64,000 nt of DNA, from contig OY755252.1 of NCBI GenBank assembly GCA_963576725.1, forward strand, positions 30,460,578 to 30,524,577, written 5' to 3'. Below the pieces are notes generated by a model. That model ran no database searches. It was not told where the DNA came from and saw nothing but the letters and a program-made list of their open reading frames with translations. Origin of the DNA: Azorinus chamasolen (lineage: Eukaryota > Mollusca > Bivalvia > Cardiida > Solecurtidae). The position numbers and the translations under genes are program-made. Shown piece by piece: positions 11,451 to 22,900 of this stretch. Every line of letters starts with the position of its first letter. Positions within the stretch are counted from its first letter, which is position 1.

Positions 11451-11715
11451 ATTCTGTTGAATATGAATGAGGTGTAGGTAGACCTTGGTGTTTCAGTAGA
11501 TTTCATATGAAATGGCAGAATTTGGTATATAAAGGGCAGACTTGCATTTTTTACGGGTAGAATTATCAAATTTCCATTAAATATCGGCTATGGTGACTTA
11601 CTATTTTCTCTTAACCGAATAAATCTTTGATATTCTGTTGAATATGAGATATCTATAGGTAGAGATTGATGTTTCAATAGATTTCACCATCAGAAATGGC
11701 CATATTTGGTATATA
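11451..11715 (+). repeat. 184-bp satellite, left part of split array
   Basis: About 1.4 monomers of the satellite that continues at 22901. The last monomer carries the diagnostic variants AGAATTATCAAATTTCC, AAATATCGGCTAT and AATGGCCATATTTGG, which match the monomer ending at about 24537 almost exactly. The block stops at TA, immediately before the terminal repeat of the 11.2-kb insertion. Confidence 0.9.
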
Positions 11716-11955
11716 CAGTACAAGCCTCGCGGACTTTTTGTTTTCCGCGGCCCATCGCAATTTTATCCAACGCGGACACGGGTATTTTTGTCCGCGCTGA
11801 TATGCGGTCTTCCGCAATCGAGCGCGGGTTGTGATGGGTCCGCGCTGGTCCCTCCACAGGGGCACTCGTCGCCGGGCGCGATCGTTATCACCGCAGGTCG
11901 CGATGGTATCATCGTGGACCACTGTGTACCACTGCGGATCGCGCTGGACCTTACC
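11716..11955 (+). repeat. left TIR and GC-rich subterminal region
   Basis: The TIR is at 11716-11747. The following roughly 200 bp are rich in CpG and hold many variants of CCGCGCTGG, CGCGGAC and ATCGCGATGG, in an otherwise AT-rich neighbourhood. Subterminal motif clusters often serve as transposase binding sites; that role is inferred. Confidence 0.75.
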
Positions 11956-11959
11956 TGGA

Positions 11960-13300
11960 TTGATATTTATATCCTTTTCATCCTTTTATATCCATTTTCA
12001 CGGCTTATCTTTCTCTTTACAAGTACATACAAATATATACATCCACATTTTGCAAAATTGATATGAAATGTATGAAATAAAACACTCGAGAAATGGTTCG
12101 TTTAGACTAATTCCAAACCGAAACTGTTCTGCATTCGGCAAACACAAATTAATTCATCCATTATTTTTGGCGCGTTTGATTGTACTGGAATATAACCTGT
12201 CCGTGAATTGTCTGATTCGTTTCTGCATAATATGGGTGCGATATTCTAGTATGCTTTCTATTTCAATTATTTGTTGTTCAATACGTAAGATGTTTTATAT
12301 AGAAACACGGAACACCCGTTAAACACAAAACACACACAATAAGTTACTAGGTTGTATAACTTGTATCAGGTTTGCATACGTTTGTGCACATTGTTAATGA
12401 ATTCATCTTCATTTCGACTCTATGTTTTAGGTTCCAATTCTAATTCCCAATCGATTTTGTTTTCAGTTTCACATCAGTGTAAATTTTAATTATCAGAAAT
12501 CTACTGGAAACGACCAACAAAACCTATTGATTCTGTTATGAGAATAGTCCTGACTGGTCTTCTTATGATTTCTGTATAGATCTACATGTATATAAATATT
12601 GTTCTGGCAGACGAAAGAATTGAGGGATTTTATTTCTAATACATCTAATATCAATTCAGCCAGGTGAGTTGTAAAGTTAGAAGTTTTCTCCATTATTTAG
12701 TCTTGGTTCGGCAGCTTAAATGTATGTACGTTTTAACCAGTTTCAATAGCCATTCGAATAATACTTGTATGGTTGTTTTATTACCCTTGTGCTTAATATT
12801 TTACAATCGATTCACTGCCATGATGTACCTGCATCCTATGGATTAAAAAAAAAAGATAATCCATTTTTTTTCTAAAAACGTAGATATAGATGTAAACCAG
12901 TTTTTGGTTCTGGTTTGATAATGAGATATTGGACGTCTGGTCTAGATCTAAAGTGTTGTTAATGTCTTGGCAACCGAATTCTGGGAGTGAAGGGGCATAC
13001 GAATTAAATTAATCAATGTTATTAAAGAAGCGTATACAGTATGTACATGGTTTATCAAACCACGGACCTCGTACACCCACATTCTTTCGTTAAACGGATA
13101 TGTCTAAACCAACGTGTCGCCTGCTTAAATTCCATGACCTATTCCTTATTTAGAAATAGATCACAATTTCCCCATTGTAAGTTGTATTTACTATTAAAGC
13201 CTTCCATGTCAAACTTGAAAACTCTAATGTTTGCAAACAGTTTGGATCCTGATCAGACGCCGCGTCTGATAAGGATCCAAACCATTTGACACTTATATTA
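11960..13300. other. interior of the large insertion, no gene seen
   Basis: AT-rich sequence without recognisable exons. Open frames of 60-90 codons occur but have no domains, splice sites or repeats to support them. A hairpin (13233-13289) lies at the right end. Confidence 0.5.
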
Positions 13301-13307
13301 AAGTTTC

Positions 13308-13551
13308 TTAAGACCCATTCCTCCATACATGTAGGCTCAATTTGGATCCAACCTCTTTGAATAAATCTACCGAAAAGGAGCATTAAGTAGATAAAATTAT
13401 TGTTTTTAGAATTTTGTAATTTGAAACCATTGTGTTAAATAGAGCATATACTCCTATACGTGTAGGAGCAAATGCTCTTTTTATCACATTGGTTTCAACA
13501 GGTGACTTTTACAGAGGCGTAGAAAGGAGTATTTATGGAGGAAAGGGTTAA
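13308..13551. mobile_element. TTAA-flanked MITE, GAGCAT hairpin type
   Basis: TTAA at 13308-13311 and at 13548-13551; ends GACCCATTCCTCC and GGAGGAAAGGG. The internal hairpin is AGAGCATATACTCCTATACG with its complement. The family also occurs at 42164-42390 and 59418-59619, with a truncated copy at 31124-31290. Confidence 0.65.
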
Positions 13552-13737
13552 GTAAAAAACTATCATAATTTTTTTATAAAGAAAAGTAGATGAAACATGT
13601 AAGCAGACAATGATTTGACAGTGACTATTTTAGTGGATTATTACGTCATAATGACAGTGAAGGGGTTTATAGGATACAGTACAGATTACAGCAAACACCT
13701 CCTTTCAACAACACTTTAAATGAATCCCCAAAACTTA

Positions 13738-13990
13738 CAGTGGAACCTCTCTACATCGATACATGTACAAATAAAATGTCTGTTTTAAGACAGGTGGCAG
13801 ATTAATGCAGGATAAAAGTACTTTTGTCCTGCATTAAGCGGTCACTTGTATTCAAAAGATCCCAGGTATTCCTTACTGGGTTGTCTCGAGAGAGAGAGTT
13901 GCCATGAAACTCCGATGAGCAACAACCTCTCTACAACGACAATACAGAAGTTTATATCTCCCAGAGTGTTGCTTTGCAGAGGTTATACTG
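13738..13990. mobile_element. TA-flanked palindromic MITE
   Basis: TA|CAGTGGAACCTCTCTAC at the left and GCAGAGGTTATACTG|TA at the right. The centre is a palindrome using GGTGGCAGATTAATGCAGG. Same family as 20694-20902 and 56122-56334. Confidence 0.75.
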
Positions 13991-14833
13991 TAGTTATCAT
14001 TTATTAATAAATACGTACAGCAAAATATATATCTCATACATGTACGCCAACTTTCTTTCTTTTTAAAAGCATATTTCTTAATTTAAATGCCAATTTCTAG
14101 TTTTAAAGTAAGCCGGTGGTCTAATATTCGATGCGTTAAAAATGTAACTGCCCCTGATAATAACAAAATTACTGCAAAACCTTATAAAACGAACCCTGTG
14201 ACCATACCGAGAAATGACCTGATTAGAGAGGTTCTCAAACCGGTATAGCGAAGTAAAATAACAATTCAAAACAGTTGAATTGGCTGTCATTTAAAAAAGG
14301 TGGTAACTAAACACAGGATACATGTAGCTCCAATATCGGTTTAGAAAGATTATCGGTTAAGGGGCGGCGATTGTAAACAACCATTCTTAAAAATGTTGAT
14401 TTGACGATCGTTTAAAACAGATGACAGCTAATTGCAGATTGAAGTAATTTAGAAAGCTCCTTACTCTTTCTGCATTACCGATTTCCTGTGTAATCAACCG
14501 TCCGTTTTTAGAACAATGTAGGTATTTTCTTTTTTATCCTTTGCGAGCAAGTAGAGCAAGTAAAATAAAATAAAATTTGAAGGGGACAAATGTCAGCCCT
14601 ATCCTCCCATGTCCAAATAGGAGAACAAATGTCCTAGAGAGAAAATGTCCGTATACCGAAGGGTAGATACAATGTATAACAAGAAGCTGGAATGAATCGG
14701 CCTTCAGGAACGCCCTATACATAACTAGCTGAACTTTGGAAAAAAAGATCCCATGATCTGACCTTTCTTTGAAATGGAAGACATTCTTATTTATGTGTTG
14801 GCCATGCCTCATATGTCGAATAGGGGTACACTC

Positions 14834-14925
14834 AAAAACCCTTTACTACAAAAGCTCCTCATCTAAAAGCCCCTCACTACAGAAGCCCCTCGATCAAAAG
14901 CCCCTCACTAAAATGGCCAAGGCTT
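14834..14925 (+). repeat. short AAAGCCCCTCA tandem repeat
   Basis: Five units of 17-19 bp, each containing AAAGC(C)CCTCA followed by CTACAG or a variant. No function is suggested. Confidence 0.5.
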
Positions 14926-14989
14926 ACAAAAGTTCCCCACTATTTTTGTTAATTAATCATTATACTCCAAATATTTGGACAAAGTGGAC

Positions 14990-17100
14990 CAAAATCAAAA
15001 TTACAGCTATCTGGATCTACCCTGTTTGCTGAATGACCAGTTTATAAAGATTCATTAAGTAAGGTAATTAGCACACTCTATACTTATAAAAGTAAACATT
15101 GTAGATCACAAGGAGGAGATTCCTTATATTTATTTCAAACAGGGTAGACCCAAATCAAATCTAAAGCTATATGATCTAGTTCAACCATGTTAGCTTTGTG
15201 ACAGGTAATATAGATCCAATAGCTATGGATGATGTAATATTAGCCATATTATTTATAAATTATTATAATATTACCCCAATTAACTTAAACACAAACTTTT
15301 TCCATTTTCTAATTCCTTAACTTTCTTAAATTTCAAACAGAGTAGACCAAAATCAAAATACTGAGCAATCTGATCTGGATCTACCCTGTTTGCTCAATGA
15401 CAAGCTTATAAAGATTCGTTAAGTAAGGTAATTAGAACACTCCTTTTAAAAGTACACTTAACATAAGAAAAAATGATTAATAAACACGATTTAGCACTGC
15501 TGGCAGCAGACACCTAATTTGCTTTAAAATCAATTTCCCAACCCTTCTCTTCTTATATAAACGGCTTCACGCGCGTTTGCAAATAGAGTAGATCCAGATC
15601 GGACAGTTCCTGTAAGAGCTGTCTGATCAGGTTCTGCTCTGTTTGCTTGCGAAAGTTTGTTGATCTAATCCTAATTGATCTGTCAGAGCTAATGATCGAT
15701 CTATTTGAAAAGTTAACATTGTGAAAAAAGCCTTTAGATCTTCTTCATGAATATTCTTGTAAGAAATAATGATTTAATTGGAGAGTTAATGATATGTGAG
15801 CACATGCTATGGCAGTAATTGTATAACCAGACCTACCGGTATATTATTTCTTAAGCAAATCGACAAGAACCTGATCAGAAACTCTCTGATCTTGATCTAC
15901 TCTGTTTGTAAATTTGTTTCAATACGTTTGATCTGGGTCTACTATGTTTGCATTGGCATAAACAGGCACATGGAATGAAGGGTTTATATTCGTGAAGTGA
16001 TTTACTGACACATATTTTTTCATAAGGGAAATCGTTTATCATAAATATGATCCTTTTGCAATTTTTGAACATGGACAATTTTGCCCATAAATCCATAGGA
16101 AAAAAGTCATTCTGGATTACTGTAATTTACGGAATTGTTCATTGGATGCGTTTTATAATTATAGTTTTACTGATTATTACCTACATTTTGCCCAAAACTA
16201 ACTTTGAGGCACCATGACCGCAATGATTGATTCTTTTGACAAGTTACCACAGCTACATAAAGGAATGCAACAATACGTAATATACAGGAAGCGGGTTTTA
16301 TGGCCTTGCAATAATCATTGTCCCCTGTTCGGTATTTGACAAAAGGCCACTATGATAACTGACATCTGGAGACTGACCCTGCATGGGGCATTTCGTGTGT
16401 AATATGGCTTAGTACAATATGGCCTAAGGCCATTTAACACATTCATTCATACATGCATAGAGAAATTCTACTGGCTATGTTTACTGTTGTTCCCATATAC
16501 ATGTAATACAAACCATAATTAAATTGCACATACGAGTATACTGTAAAATTATGATAAAGAAAAATGTAGTAACAGTTTTAATGTGTTGACAATATTTTTT
16601 TATAGACATTTTTATTTGTAGTGGGTCCAGTCATTTAAACATAATTCACAAGCTTCAGAAACATGAATATATTAAAAAAAATTAGTCATTCTTCAAGACT
16701 GACAACCATTTATTATCAAGATCCACCTTTTCTCATTTTCCCAACAAAATACATATTTTGGTAGTTCAACCTTTACTCGATTTCCCGAAAGTAATGCATC
16801 ATTTTTGGTATTGCAAATATTAAAGTAAAATAGATAAATAACTAATTTTCTATTTTTCTGCATTTTGGTGGAATTTCTTTGTTTTTCTAAAGTACGTACA
16901 TTTATACATAGTACTATGTTACTTAACGAGAACGTCCCATTTCATCTGAACCCACTTTGCCTAAATATGAAATCCATCTAAAGTTGTCTGGTTCTGTCTA
17001 AAAGTTGTTTGGACCCAACTCATGGACGGGACCCAAATGGTCCCTCTGATCTGAATCTACACTATTTGCTAATGGTCTTGGTTCTAACCTCATCCTCTTT
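14990..17100. other. insertion interior: hairpins and inverted relatives of 9.1-9.6 kb
   Basis: 14990-15470 resembles the reverse complement of 9130-9650. Further hairpins of the GCAAACAGAGTAGACC type lie at about 15580-15650 and 15865-15910. No gene is seen. Confidence 0.5.
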
Positions 17101-17155
17101 TTAAATTATAGTTTATGAATAGTGTTAATTCACTGACAGGTAAAGTAAGTTTTAA

Positions 17156-17352
17156 CCATTCGCTTGCTATTCACGTCAATATACCTGTAAATAGTGAAAA
17201 CCTGCAGGAGTTGTCTCGAATCACCGCTGTCTCATCAGGGTCTGCACTATTTACAAGTTGATTTACAGCAGTGATTGCACAGTCAAATACGTGTACACAG
17301 CGAAACTATATGTAATTATACAACAGGGCATGGGTAAAATTCAAGAGAAGGT
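17156..17352. mobile_element. TTAA-flanked MITE, GTAAATAGTGCAGACC hairpin type
   Basis: TTAA at 17152-17155 and 17353-17356; ends CCATTCGCTTGCTATTCACG and its degenerate partner. Inner hairpin at about 17182-17265. It is in inverse orientation to the relatives at 5377-5618 and 58677-58887. Confidence 0.65.
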
Positions 17353-18603
17353 TTAAGATTAACAAATTAAAAAGTATGTGTTTAATTTTAAGTATCGTTG
17401 TATTCCACACCTAAAATAAACATCACACCCCATAAATAGTTTCCCCTACTCGATAAACTAAGTGTCACTTTCTATGGCTAATCCATGGACGTAATGTCTG
17501 GAAAAGTGTGAAAATAATTTGGGTATTTATAGAAACTTAGTAGTCGGATTTGATCTAATTTTGTAAGCAAACAGAACAGACCCTAATTAAACGGTTCCTG
17601 TAGGCTCTGATCTGGATCTACTCTGTTTGCAGAGGCGTTAATTTAAAGGAAAAGGTTAAGTTTCTGTGTACATTCCTCCCTCTCAATGGGATCCCTGACA
17701 GGCGAGCATCACAAGTGACGTCACGCAAGGGAGATAATCATGTATCGATTTTCAAAATACACGGTTCGCGGTACAATAAAAACTCGATTTAAATCAAAAC
17801 TAGATAAACACGGTAAGAATTTTCTAAAGCTTAGTGTTTAACTAACTGTACACTATCAGAATTTGACGAAACCCCGATCTGTTTACTTGACCTTTAAATG
17901 ATAAGACTCAGATCAGATTTCTTAAATAAAAGCTGTTTGACCAGGAGTCTGCTCTGTTTGCTTATCCCTTTACCATATATAAACAATGTCCATGCCTTTG
18001 CAAACAGAGTAGACCAAGATCTGAAGGTGCCTATTGGAGTCGTATGATCGGGACCAGCTCTGTTTACTTGTGAAATTATATAAGATCTGACTCTACATTT
18101 TCTACAAGTACCAAGAAAAGTCATGGACCGCGTACATACACCATTATAAAAATCAACTTATAAATAGCATGATGTCATCTTTTCCGACATAAATATTAAA
18201 CAGGGAAATGGTTGAAACCCACCGACAACCAAACTTTAGGTTACACTTCAGCTAGAGATCCGCACGTCTGACATGACCCGGCAACAGAAGTAAAAATTCT
18301 GAGAGCATCGACGCTTTTCACGTGCTTGCAAACAGAGTAGACACGGATACGATGGCTCTTATAAAAACCGTCTGATCAGGGTATTCTCTGTTTGCTTATG
18401 AATTTATGTTGAATCTAACTCTATAGTTTTGTTCCAATACCAAATAAGCCTCAGTACATAAGCTATTTTAAAAATAAATTTAATAAATATTCATGATATC
18501 GGTATTTCGGTTTACGGACATTTGCCTCCCGGACACTTGCCCCCGGACCTTTGCCCCCTATTTGGGGCCTTAAAAAAAGGATAAAATATAATTTTGAAAA
18601 AAG

Positions 18604-18716
18604 GGTGGCATTTTTTCCAGTGGCATATATTCCAATGGCATTTTTCCAAATCAGGGTGGCATTTTTTCCAGTGGCATTTTTTCCGGTGGCATTTTTTTTC
18701 CAGTGGCATTTTTCCG
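18604..18716 (+). repeat. minisatellite of GTGGCATTTTTTCCA units
   Basis: Seven or so degenerate copies of the same unit as at 10361-10450. It is preceded at 18517-18560 by three copies of a GGACATTTGCC(CCC) motif. Open frames across it are low-complexity artefacts. Confidence 0.75.
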
Positions 18717-19553
18717 TACACCGCATTAAGCAGTCACTTGCCTTTGAAAATGATACACTAACACTAATTCGATGTTTTTACGCGGAAACAAAATTTAGTC
18801 GATTTTTATTTTAAAAGAAGACAGAAGGAAACCCGGTAAGAAAACAAAAAAACATTTTTAAAAGCAAATTCTTTCAGCATAATAAATGTAGGTAACTTGG
18901 ACATTCTCTATAGGACCCTGAAAGTTTAAAAAGATAAAAAAAAAATGCAGATCAACCCTTAGCCCGCCGAGCGTGGCTTCCTTAATATTTACAAACAGTT
19001 TGTATACTGAACAGATGATGAGTTCCCCAGAGTGTTACTAGGGTCAAATATGTCTGACTCTCATTTTTCTGTTTGTTTTCAACGAACTAAAGCAATGCTT
19101 ATTCATTTATTTTGCAGACTACATTTTTTAAGCGGACGATAATTCAGTATAATGGGGGTCAAATGTTTTGGTCATACATTAAAACAATGATCGCTTTGCG
19201 TGCTCTACAATGTACGGAAACTACCTTGGTGTTTCAGCGCAGGGGGGTCATTGATTTATGGTCATCATTGTGTTAATTATTTGGTCATCAATAAAGTTCC
19301 TACAACTTTAAAGAAAGACTATCGGGTATTTCCGCTCTTTTGCTACTATCAAGATGTCACAGCTCATTGGTTCAGTATCTTTAAGACCCACCCATTGAAA
19401 AGACATAATCCAATCAACTGTCACCTATAGGCGTGTCAATCACCAATAATTGATATTGCTCTTCATAATTGATGAGCGGCCATCTATATTTCCCACAATA
19501 TTAAATATAGAATGAATGGGTATTATGTATTCAAAATTTCTTCATATTGTACT

Positions 19554-19801
19554 TTAACCCTTTCCCTCATATGAACGTGTTTTCACGCAATTGCAAACAG
19601 AGAAGGGTCTTCTCTGACCTCTTAGAGGAGCCGCCTGATCAGGGTCTACTCTGTTTGCTAATAGAATTTGATAGATATATTTCTTTGCTTTGTTAAATAG
19701 CTGCAATGTCCCCCTTCCATATTTCATTTATAACTATTTTTGTCCATGAATATTCAGTAAGTATTGAAATTTTGAATAAACATAGTACAGGGAAATGTTA
19801 A
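19554..19801. mobile_element. TTAA-flanked MITE, GCAAACAGAG hairpin type
   Basis: TTAA at 19554-19557 and 19798-19801; ends CCCTTTCCCTCATATGAAC and CAGGGAAATG. It contains the CAAACAGAGAAGGGTC hairpin and a TCCATGAATATTCAGTA tail. Well-matched copies are at 22012-22275 and 36148-36387, and one in other sequence context at 39200-39474. Confidence 0.75.
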
Positions 19802-20234
19802 ATAAAACAATCTCTATAAGCTTGAAATAATAATTGATGTCGGTGAGGGTTTGACGTTAGGTTTAAAACCAGTCAATGTTATTTTACATGTAAGTATTAT
19901 TTTAAGAAATTGTTAATACAAGATATCCATCCATGCTATCAGATCGGACAAGGCCTTATAGACCAGTTATATTGAATTTGTCTGTTGTTGTCGTGGAGAC
20001 ATAGCATGCTACGAGCACCTGTGAATCAATACAGGGGCACTGTATTAAAATGAAATATTTATCATGTTTTAGACTTTGTTATTGTCTGATACATAATTAA
20101 TAAGCCCATAATATATTTCCTCACCGTCCCTGTCCCTCTCTCTGTGTACAATTGTTGTTGTTTCTAAGAAGTCCTCTCCCCCAAATAAACATTTACAATG
20201 ATATGCAATCACAAGGCCAGAAGGGACGTCAAAA

Positions 20235-20277
20235 TCTCTCTCTCTCCGTCTCTCCCTCTCTCTCCGTCTCTCTCCCC

Positions 20278-20345
<68 letters not shown>

Positions 20346-20346
20346 C
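20235..20346. repeat. (TC)n microsatellite
   Basis: Imperfect then perfect TC repeat. Other TC tracts are at 20934-20993, 21128-21152, 28881-28924 and 54580-54612. Confidence 0.95.
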
Positions 20347-20693
20347 ATATGGTTCCTTTCGTATTTAAACCCGTTATAACGGCCACCTCATTATACCAGC
20401 ACAATGTCTGGGAACAAACACCTCAGTTGTAACAAGGGTTCACTGTAGTTAGCCAGTCTGGCATTATCTCTTTCCATACTGCTGATGACTTTGTGCAAAT
20501 TGTCCAGTTTAAATCTGCATGACAAGCCCCGTCATATGATAAGGGGTATCTTCGGCTTCCACACCCAAGAAGAATTCATGACTAAGAACTGCATTTGGAC
20601 ATATTCAGTATTCTTCAATTCTAAATTACATGTAATTAGAATAAAGTGTTCTTTTGTGGGGATACTTTCTGTTCATATTTTACATTAATTATA

Positions 20694-20902
20694 CAGTAAA
20701 ACGTCGACAGATCGAACACTGCAATAAATATCATTATATTTATGTAAGGCAGGTGGTACCTTAATATAGAGTGCAAATCATGTAGAAAGCTCCTATATAA
20801 GCTTTCTGCATGGCTTTCAACCTGCATTAAGCAGTCACTTGTCTAAAAAGGCATCAATGCATTATTAATAAAATTTCAAAATACATGTATCGAGTTTTAC
20901 TG
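20694..20902. mobile_element. TA-flanked palindromic MITE
   Basis: TA|CAGTAAAACGTCGACAG ... CGAGTTTTACTG|TA, 209 bp. The core palindrome runs from GGCAGGTGGTACCTTAAT to ATTAAGCAGTCACTTGTCT around AGCTCCTATATAAGCT. Confidence 0.8.
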
Positions 20903-20933
20903 TAGTTTTTAAAACAGATTTAGGTGCTGCGTG

Positions 20934-20987
<54 letters not shown>

Positions 20988-22011
20988 CTCTCTCTGTCCG
21001 TCTCTTCCACCTCTTACTCTCCCTCTCTGTCTGTCTGTCTGTCTGTGGCTGTCCCTATCTATCTGTCTCTCTGTGTGTCTCTCTTTCTGTCTCTGTCTCT
21101 CTCTGTGTGTGTCTCTCTCCCCCAACCTCTCTCTCTCTCTCTCTCTCTCTCTTCCCGCAGATATGAATGGATTACGTATGGCTATCTATCATTTCAACTT
21201 TTATATTGGTAATGGAGTAATAATTTCCCCAGGACGAATGGCAATTTATGCTTGACAGATCCTATAAGAAACCAATGCACACCCTGATCATACAGCCTCT
21301 AAGAGCTGTTTGATCTGGGTCTGCACTGTTTTTAAATTGCGTCAATATATGCTACTAGCATGAAAAGGGTTAATATGACTTAAATGAATAACATTACGAT
21401 CGCAGCTTTGAACTCATCTGAAAGACAACGACATACCAATATTTGGCTATCTGTTATTTCAGGTGGCTCTTTTATACAGAGTAATGATTTATGCAGGCGA
21501 CTGCTTTGCACCGTTTCAAAATAAATTATAATACAATAAGCTACAATAGTTTTCATCTTAATTCTGATATCAACTTAAATCTTGTAGCTGCACTACATGG
21601 TCGGTCAAACAAGAATAGCTGTAACAGTATAGATTATTAGTGTAGATGCGGTGTATTAGTGTAGATGCGTTTCGAACTTTATAATTATTTAATCAACTGT
21701 TTGCATCTCTTCGTCGAATGATACCCAGTTCAACCCTTTACTCCATAGGTACTCATTATAGTGCGTTAATCCATTCCTCCACTCAAAAATAGTTCCACTT
21801 GATACATTCATGAATATGCGCCATAAGAAATATTTCTATATCACAGTAGACGGTAGCTTAAAGCAGGCTGAGAAAAACGCAAAATGGTCCCATTCAGCCT
21901 GTTTTAATCAAACATCTGTCTTCAATACTGAACACAAACTATAGAGTAAAGTGTTAAGGTTTAAAAAAAAGTATTTCAACAAATAATGGTTGGATACAAC
22001 TCTCCACCCCT

Positions 22012-22275
22012 TTACCCTTTCCCTCATATAAACCTGTTTTCACGCATTTGTCAAGAGAATAGACCTAGATCAGACCGCTCCTAGAGGAACCGTCTGATCA
22101 GGGTCTACTCACTTTGCTAATAGAATTTTATAGATCTGTTTATTTGCTTTCCTAAAATGTCTACAATGCTCCACCTTCCATAATTCATTATAACTATTTT
22201 GTCCATGAATATTCAGTAGGTACATGTACATTTGTATTTAAATTTGGAACACATATAGAACAGGGAAAAGGTTAA
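22012..22275. mobile_element. TTAA-flanked MITE, GCAAACAGAG hairpin type
   Basis: Closely similar to 19554-19801 from the CCCTTTCCCTCATATAAAC end to the CAGGGAAAAGG|TTAA end. The left TTAA has decayed to TTTA. It lies inside the large insertion. Confidence 0.7.
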
Positions 22276-22674
22276 TACGCGCGTGGGGTCGAAACAAATA
22301 TGACCGAGTGCTCCTGATATCTATAATCTCTGCGTTACGCATTTTCTGAAAATCAGATTGTGAAAACAATTGCTGCTGATATTTTGTATCTATTTCTTTT
22401 TTCTCGAGCATTTACAGTCTGGTAATCGTTAAAATCTTGACTATAAATTGTAGTTTTAGCAGAAAGAAACCGCTTCAGTCTCGGGTTTTGGGTGAAGGCT
22501 ATCTATATACGTATGCTATCTAATTTCATTTTGAATTCTAGATCTGACAGTATATTCAATATGCGTTTCTTCAGTTGAAAAAAAATGCACATGTGTATTT
22601 ATATATACATGTAAGCTTTTGTATATATCTTATCTAAATAATTTATACCTAAATCGATTAAACGACTGCCAGTC

Positions 22675-22898
22675 ATAAAGGTAGTGTCCGCGGTGATGCC
22701 CCGCAATCCACGCTGATATCAGCACGGACAGCGATGGCTCGGCGGCGGTAATATCCCGTAGGGTAAATTTCGGTCCGCGGTGGACACAGAATTTGTCCGC
22801 GGTGATCCATAAAAATTGTCCGTGCTGGAAACCCGCTCTCAATTTATTTTGTCCGCGCTGGTAAAACGGAAAACAAAAAGTCCGCGGGGCCTGTACTG
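22675..22898 (-). repeat. right TIR and GC-rich subterminal region
   Basis: The TIR is at 22867-22898, in inverted orientation to the left one. The inner about 190 bp repeats GTCCGCGGTG, GTCCGCGCTGG and GTCCGTGCTGG spaced some 20-35 bp apart. It resembles the left subterminal region in motif content and length rather than base for base. Confidence 0.75.
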
Positions 22899-22900
22899 TA

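Larger units (their letters stand above)
11716..22898. mobile_element. 11.18-kb TIR-bounded insertion into satellite
   Basis: The left end CAGTACAAGCCTCGCGGACT and the reverse complement of the right end CAGTACAGGCCCCGCGGACT match over 32 bp with two differences. Both ends are followed by about 220-240 bp of GC-rich sequence with repeated GCGGAC motifs, unlike anything else here. The insertion is flanked by TA on both sides. Removing it and one TA rejoins GGTATA-TA-ATGGGCTGAC, the exact satellite junction still present uninterrupted at 24531-24547. This shows one insertion event of 11,183 bp with TA target duplication. TA targets and CAGT ends fit Tc1/mariner/pogo-like elements (family knowledge), but the size is far above those. 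I recognise no transposase or other gene inside. It may be a non-autonomous element carrying host DNA. Confidence 0.8.

Noticed and set aside
18463..18814. Lys/Thr/Gly and Phe-rich frames
   Set aside because: They are readings of the GTGGCATTTTTTCCA minisatellite.
20069..21255. Open frames on both strands rich in Ser/Leu or Arg/Glu
   Set aside because: They are translations of the (TC)n microsatellites; no other coding evidence.
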